Position numbers and translations under genes: made by a program. Of a DNA stretch of 7,717 bases, positions 4,793 through 7,717 are shown in pieces. This DNA is from Planctomycetaceae bacterium (GTDB lineage: Bacteria; Planctomycetota; Planctomycetia; Planctomycetales; Planctomycetaceae): the NCBI GenBank assembly GCA_027080405.1, contig JALWSL010000179.1:1-7717 (forward strand), written 5' to 3'. Under the pieces are notes generated by a model. That model made no database searches. It was not told the origin of the DNA and saw only the letters and a list, made by a program, of their open reading frames with translations. The first letter of the stretch is position 1, and every line of letters begins with the position of its first letter.

Positions 4793-5965
4793 ATGAAAAT
4801 CCATGTTCAACACAGTCTTGAAGCAGTCACTTCCAGTGCGATTGAAGAAGTACTGCTGAAGATCGGGGAAGATCTGGACGGTGCAGAGGTTGACCTCGCT
4901 TTTCTGTTTGTGACCCATCATCACGAAGACCACTTTCCAACCATCTCGGGGGAAATACAGAATCGACTCGTCTGCCAGGAACTGATCGGCTGCACCACCG
5001 GAACCATCATCGCCGGTTCCAACGAGTACGAACAGGAACCGGGCATTGTGCTTTGGGTCATGACACAGACTGACTTCGAGATTCAGCCCTTTCAGCTGAC
5101 ATTCGAGCGGGACGGAGACCGTATCGAATGTCTGGGAGTCCCCGAACCGCGTGAGGAATCATCGAAAGAACATTGTACCATTTTTCTGTTCTGCGAGCCC
5201 TATTCTTCATCGCCTTATATGGCGTTGCCCCAACTGGAAAAAGCATTCGACTCCTCACCGGTCTTTGGTGGAGTGGCTGATGGTGGAATCGGTCCGGGAG
5301 AAAGTTGCCTGTTTCTCAACGGCGAACAGATCAATCATGGAGCGGTCGGGATCGTCTGCCGAACTGATCATCGAATCCGTCCGATTGTCTCACAGGGTTG
5401 CAGACCGATCGGGCACACCTTCGTTGTCACAAAATCCGAAAAAAACATTATTTACGAAGTTGGCGGACGCCCCACGATGCAACAGTTTCGGGAGATGTTC
5501 AAGGAACTCAGCCCGGAAGATCAGGAACTCGTCAGACAGGGCCCCCATCTGGGAGTGGTAACCGACGAATACAAGGAAAAATTCGAGCGGGGAGACTTTC
5601 TCGTTTCCAATGTCCTGGGAAGCGACCCGGAAACTGGTGCCATCGCGGTCAGTCAACCGATCCGTTCCGGCCGTACCGTTCAATTTCATGTGCGCGACGC
5701 ACAAACAGCACGGGAAGACTTGCAAATGATGATCGATCACGACCTCGAAGCTCATCCGCAACCGGTCGCCGGTGCCTTGCTGTTTACCTGTAATGGTCGA
5801 GGGAAAAAACTGTTTGACAGCCCCCATCACGATGCAGGGACCTTGCGGGAGCGATATGGCCCGATCCCGGTTGCCGGGATTTTCGCCCAGGGTGAAATCG
5901 GGCCCATCGGCCCCCATAGCTACCTTCATGGCTTCACGGCCAGCATCGCCATTTTCGAAGACTGA
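4793..5965 (+). CDS. Stand-alone FIST-domain protein (FIST N + FIST C)
   Basis: The 390-residue soluble protein consists almost wholly of a FIST N region (about 30-215) and a FIST C region (about 230-375). Family marks visible are IGCTTG (66-71), FGGVADGG (158-165), VSQGCRPIG (199-207), GDFLVSNVLG (267-276), VQFHVRDA (296-303), LLFTCNGRG (329-337), HDAG (346-349) and GEIGPIGPHSYLHGFTAS (367-384). FIST domains are proposed sensory modules that bind small ligands, possibly amino acids, and are often attached to kinases or chemotaxis outputs. This protein has no output domain, signal peptide or membrane segment, so its partner is unknown. The ATG at 4793 has only a weak GGAA (4781-4784) before it, but the N-terminus fits the family and no better start is seen. 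It follows the operon terminator by more than 460 bases and so is probably transcribed separately. The family call is firm; the biological role is not known. Confidence 0.92.
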   Translation: MKIHVQHSLEAVTSSAIEEVLLKIGEDLDGAEVDLAFLFVTHHHEDHFPTISGEIQNRLVCQELIGCTTGTIIAGSNEYEQEPGIVLWVMTQTDFEIQPFQLTFERDGDRIECLGVPEPREESSKEHCTIFLFCEPYSSSPYMALPQLEKAFDSSPVFGGVADGGIGPGESCLFLNGEQINHGAVGIVCRTDHRIRPIVSQGCRPIGHTFVVTKSEKNIIYEVGGRPTMQQFREMFKELSPEDQELVRQGPHLGVVTDEYKEKFERGDFLVSNVLGSDPETGAIAVSQPIRSGRTVQFHVRDAQTAREDLQMMIDHDLEAHPQPVAGALLFTCNGRGKKLFDSPHHDAGTLRERYGPIPVAGIFAQGEIGPIGPHSYLHGFTASIAIFED

Positions 5966-6000
5966 AGCACTGAAGACTAAAGCACTGAAGCCCGAAGCAC
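5956..6000. repeat. Three 15-bp tandem repeats across the FIST stop codon
   Basis: Three imperfect copies, cgaagactgaagcac (5956-5970), tgaagactaaagcac (5971-5985) and tgaagcccgaagcac (5986-6000), lie head to tail with 12-13 of 15 bases shared between any two. The FIST stop codon (TGA 5963-5965) is inside the first copy. The unit length is a multiple of three. Confidence 0.75.
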
Positions 6001-6138
6001 CGTTTACATTCCGGGCCGGTTGATATCACAGCGGTCTCCACACGCCAATCGCAATGCCCCCCTCCTCTGTGATACAGCAATTGCCGATACAAAAAAATCT
6101 GGTCTGGTTCGTCTGCCAGTATTGATCAGCGGGCGTGT
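5966..6138. other. Convergent intergenic region between FIST and hydrolase genes
   Basis: Two genes converge here. Besides the tail of the 15-bp repeats, TATCACAG at 6024-6031 and CTGTGATA at 6067-6074 form an 8-bp inverted repeat 35 bases apart. For minus-strand transcripts, a run of seven T (A7 at 6091-6097 on the plus strand) lies about 40 bases beyond the hydrolase stop codon, but the stem before it is only about 4 bp. No clear terminator is visible for either gene. Confidence 0.45.
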
Positions 6139-7716
6139 TTATTCTGCCCCGACGCTTGCCGGTTCCGTGATGTTGATTTTTTCCGTTCCGATCATCTCAA
6201 CTAAATCGGGCAGATCGTAAACCTTCAATACGCCGTGTATCGTGTTGATCAGCTGATTATCTGTTTCCGGGGTTTTGACAACTTCTTCCCATGAGCGGAT
6301 CATGTGGCTCAAATGAATCTGTCCAAACAGGGCGGGCTCCAGCGCCGCTGCGTGAAGTGCCGGGATTGCCGTTTCCCCGATGGCGATCAACTCGATCGGT
6401 TGTGGCTCTGTTTTTGATTGATATTCGGCCAGAAATCGGGCGGCCAACAAAGTGTCTTCGGCCCGGAATTTCACAATCGAATCTCCCAGCATGTAAGCGA
6501 GCATATATTCGTGATAGTTGGGGCCGAACAAACCGTGAGACCAACCAATGTGTCGAGTGTCTTTGCGGGAAAGTTCCCCACAACAGCGAACGTCGATCGC
6601 CAACACAATATCTCCCTGCTTGACCCGCTGTTCAATCGGCCCTCCGACCAGTGCATCAACCTGTTTGCCCTTGCCATGCAGGTACAGAACCATCTTTCCC
6701 GTGACTTTTTCAGGCAGAAACAGCAACGCCGGCAAGGGGACGCCATGATCGGGTGTCAGGATAATTTTTTTGATGCGATATCCGTCCCGCTCAATCTGGC
6801 CCGCTTCCTCGAACTTCGGACGAGGTATATCAGACAGCCCGGCTATACGAGAAACTTTTCTGACCATCTCTCTACGGGTATCGCTACTGGCTTCTTTCCA
6901 GCGAGGCGTCCTTTTTTTCGCTAATTGGCGACTTAATTCCTCATTGATTTCGAAGACCGATCTTTCGCCGGGATCAAGAAGAATTTGACCGGAACGCGAG
7001 CATTGCAACTGTTTTTCCGTAAAAACAGGCGTTTCCTTTTCCACGATTCTCTTTTCCTGTTTCAACAGCCAGCGACTCATCCAGCGGGCAGAACCTTCAC
7101 GCAGTTTGATCGTGAAGCCGTGCGGAGCGTCCGCTTCAATAATGCCAACACGCTCAAAATATCCCATGCGGGTGTAGAATCGTTTTGCCTCCCGAAACAG
7201 TTCCCAGGTTCCTTCGATGCTGAATGTGGAATCGCGTGTGCCCGCACAAATCAGGGTCGGCTTGGGTGCCCGCATCAAGGTATAGGCGGAAATATCCATT
7301 CCAAAAGCAAGTTGGTTGAAAATATTTTGCTCTCCATCCTGTGGACCTTTGTTGTCGATTAAATAACGAAACATGGTGGAATAACAGACGGGAGCTGCGC
7401 ATTGAACACGTTCATCCAACGCCATGATGTAACTGGTCAAGGTGCCTCCCCCGGAATTTCCGGTGCAACCGATCTTCTCCCTGTCGATATCGGGGCGCGT
7501 GAGCAGATAATCGATACCACGAATGCCATCCCAAATTCGATATCGGGCCGCGTTGCTTCCCAACGGAATCGCACTGACAGAAATCAGGGTATGCTCCGCC
7601 GTACAAAAAAGTTGTACCCGCGGATGAGGTGGTTTGTAGTGTTTGTTGCCTCGAAAATATTCGTTTGGTTGCTCCGAAAGAACCTGATACCGTTCCCCCT
7701 GACCAACCGGATCGTA
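6139..7716 (-). CDS. Two-domain alpha/beta hydrolase, acetylxylan esterase-like (5' end outside window)
   Basis: The minus-strand frame is open to the window edge, with 525 visible codons before the TAG stop at 6139-6141. The protein therefore starts beyond 7717, and the internal TTG at 7563 should not be taken as its start. The first visible domain has a complete serine-hydrolase triad: nucleophile S88 in GCTGNSGGG, D162 in AGTRDSTF and H199 in APHGF (numbered from the first visible codon). YDPVGQGERYQ at 1-11 is a segment I associate with large planctomycetal hydrolases of the acetylxylan esterase/prolyl oligopeptidase group. A linker (about 220-310) leads to a second alpha/beta hydrolase-like region: PALLFLP (329-335), a VLYLHGKGK oxyanion-type loop (343-351) and VRCCGE (376-381). 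Its expected nucleophile elbow reads IGETAIP, not GxSxG, so it is probably not catalytic. The substrate is unknown; an ester of a polysaccharide is plausible. It converges on the FIST gene. Confidence 0.88.
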   Translation of the reverse strand, partial: YDPVGQGERYQVLSEQPNEYFRGNKHYKPPHPRVQLFCTAEHTLISVSAIPLGSNAARYRIWDGIRGIDYLLTRPDIDREKIGCTGNSGGGTLTSYIMALDERVQCAAPVCYSTMFRYLIDNKGPQDGEQNIFNQLAFGMDISAYTLMRAPKPTLICAGTRDSTFSIEGTWELFREAKRFYTRMGYFERVGIIEADAPHGFTIKLREGSARWMSRWLLKQEKRIVEKETPVFTEKQLQCSRSGQILLDPGERSVFEINEELSRQLAKKRTPRWKEASSDTRREMVRKVSRIAGLSDIPRPKFEEAGQIERDGYRIKKIILTPDHGVPLPALLFLPEKVTGKMVLYLHGKGKQVDALVGGPIEQRVKQGDIVLAIDVRCCGELSRKDTRHIGWSHGLFGPNYHEYMLAYMLGDSIVKFRAEDTLLAARFLAEYQSKTEPQPIELIAIGETAIPALHAAALEPALFGQIHLSHMIRSWEEVVKTPETDNQLINTIHGVLKVYDLPDLVEMIGTEKINITEPASVGAE

Positions 7717-7717
7717 A

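Noticed and set aside
5390..5929. 179-codon minus-strand open frame opposite the FIST gene
   Set aside because: It lies fully inside the conserved FIST C region of the plus-strand gene, with no independent evidence of coding.
6091..6119. Intrinsic terminator for the minus-strand hydrolase
   Set aside because: There is a run of seven T on that strand, but the preceding stem is only about four pairs, too weak to call.
6139..7563. Treating the hydrolase as a complete 474-residue protein starting at 7563
   Set aside because: The codon there is TTG, and the frame stays open with family-like sequence (YDPVGQGERYQ) to the window edge. The gene is truncated by the window instead.

Overview
The window looks like chromosomal DNA of a bacterium of the phylum Planctomycetota, probably a heterotrophic one. 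The placement rests on gene content, not on a marker gene. Supporting it are a ThuA-like/beta-domain fragment, a stand-alone FIST protein, a long two-domain alpha/beta hydrolase of the kind common in this phylum, and a Rieske/cytochrome b pair with a multihaem cytochrome c instead of cytochrome c1 or f. Base composition is moderate and fairly even. No tRNA, rRNA, CRISPR array, transposase or phage gene was seen.

Layout. (1) Positions 3-467 hold the 3' end of a plus-strand gene that begins outside the window; it may be a ThuA-type protein with an extra C-terminal domain. (2) A 290-base non-coding stretch follows. It holds a strong hairpin (572-610) and a terminator-like hairpin plus T-tract (663-717) that ends only 40 bases before the next start codon. 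(3) The core is a plus-strand operon of a Rieske iron-sulphur protein (758-1294), a cytochrome b (1421-2464) and a membrane-anchored octahaem cytochrome c of the hydroxylamine oxidoreductase (HAO) family (2552-4261), closed by a clear intrinsic terminator (4290-4326). (4) A 466-base gap (4327-4792) is rich in short dyads and repeats. (5) A FIST-domain protein lies at 4793-5965, and a 15-bp tandem repeat runs across its stop codon. (6) Convergent to it, on the minus strand, is a two-domain alpha/beta hydrolase (7716-6139) whose 5' end is outside the window.

How the core genes work together. The cytochrome b is colinear with cytochrome b6: all four haem ligands and the cysteine for the extra haem c_i/c_n sit at b6 positions plus two. 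A subunit IV-like half is fused to it. The Rieske protein has lost both hydroxyl hydrogen-bond donors near the cluster (Ser to Gly, Tyr to Phe), which predicts a low-potential cluster suited to menaquinol. No c1 or f gene is present. The next gene instead encodes an eight-haem HAO-family protein with an N-terminal membrane anchor. It seems to lack the cross-linking tyrosine of true HAO and carries a long insertion between haems 4 and 5. The simplest reading is a menaquinol-oxidising Rieske/cytochrome b complex that feeds electrons directly into an octahaem cytochrome. That cytochrome could act as a relay or as a terminal reductase of, for example, nitrite or hydroxylamine. This complex is the most interesting content of the window.

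The FIST and hydrolase genes have no visible functional tie to the operon. Family assignments and alignments come from recall and reading by eye; no database search was run.
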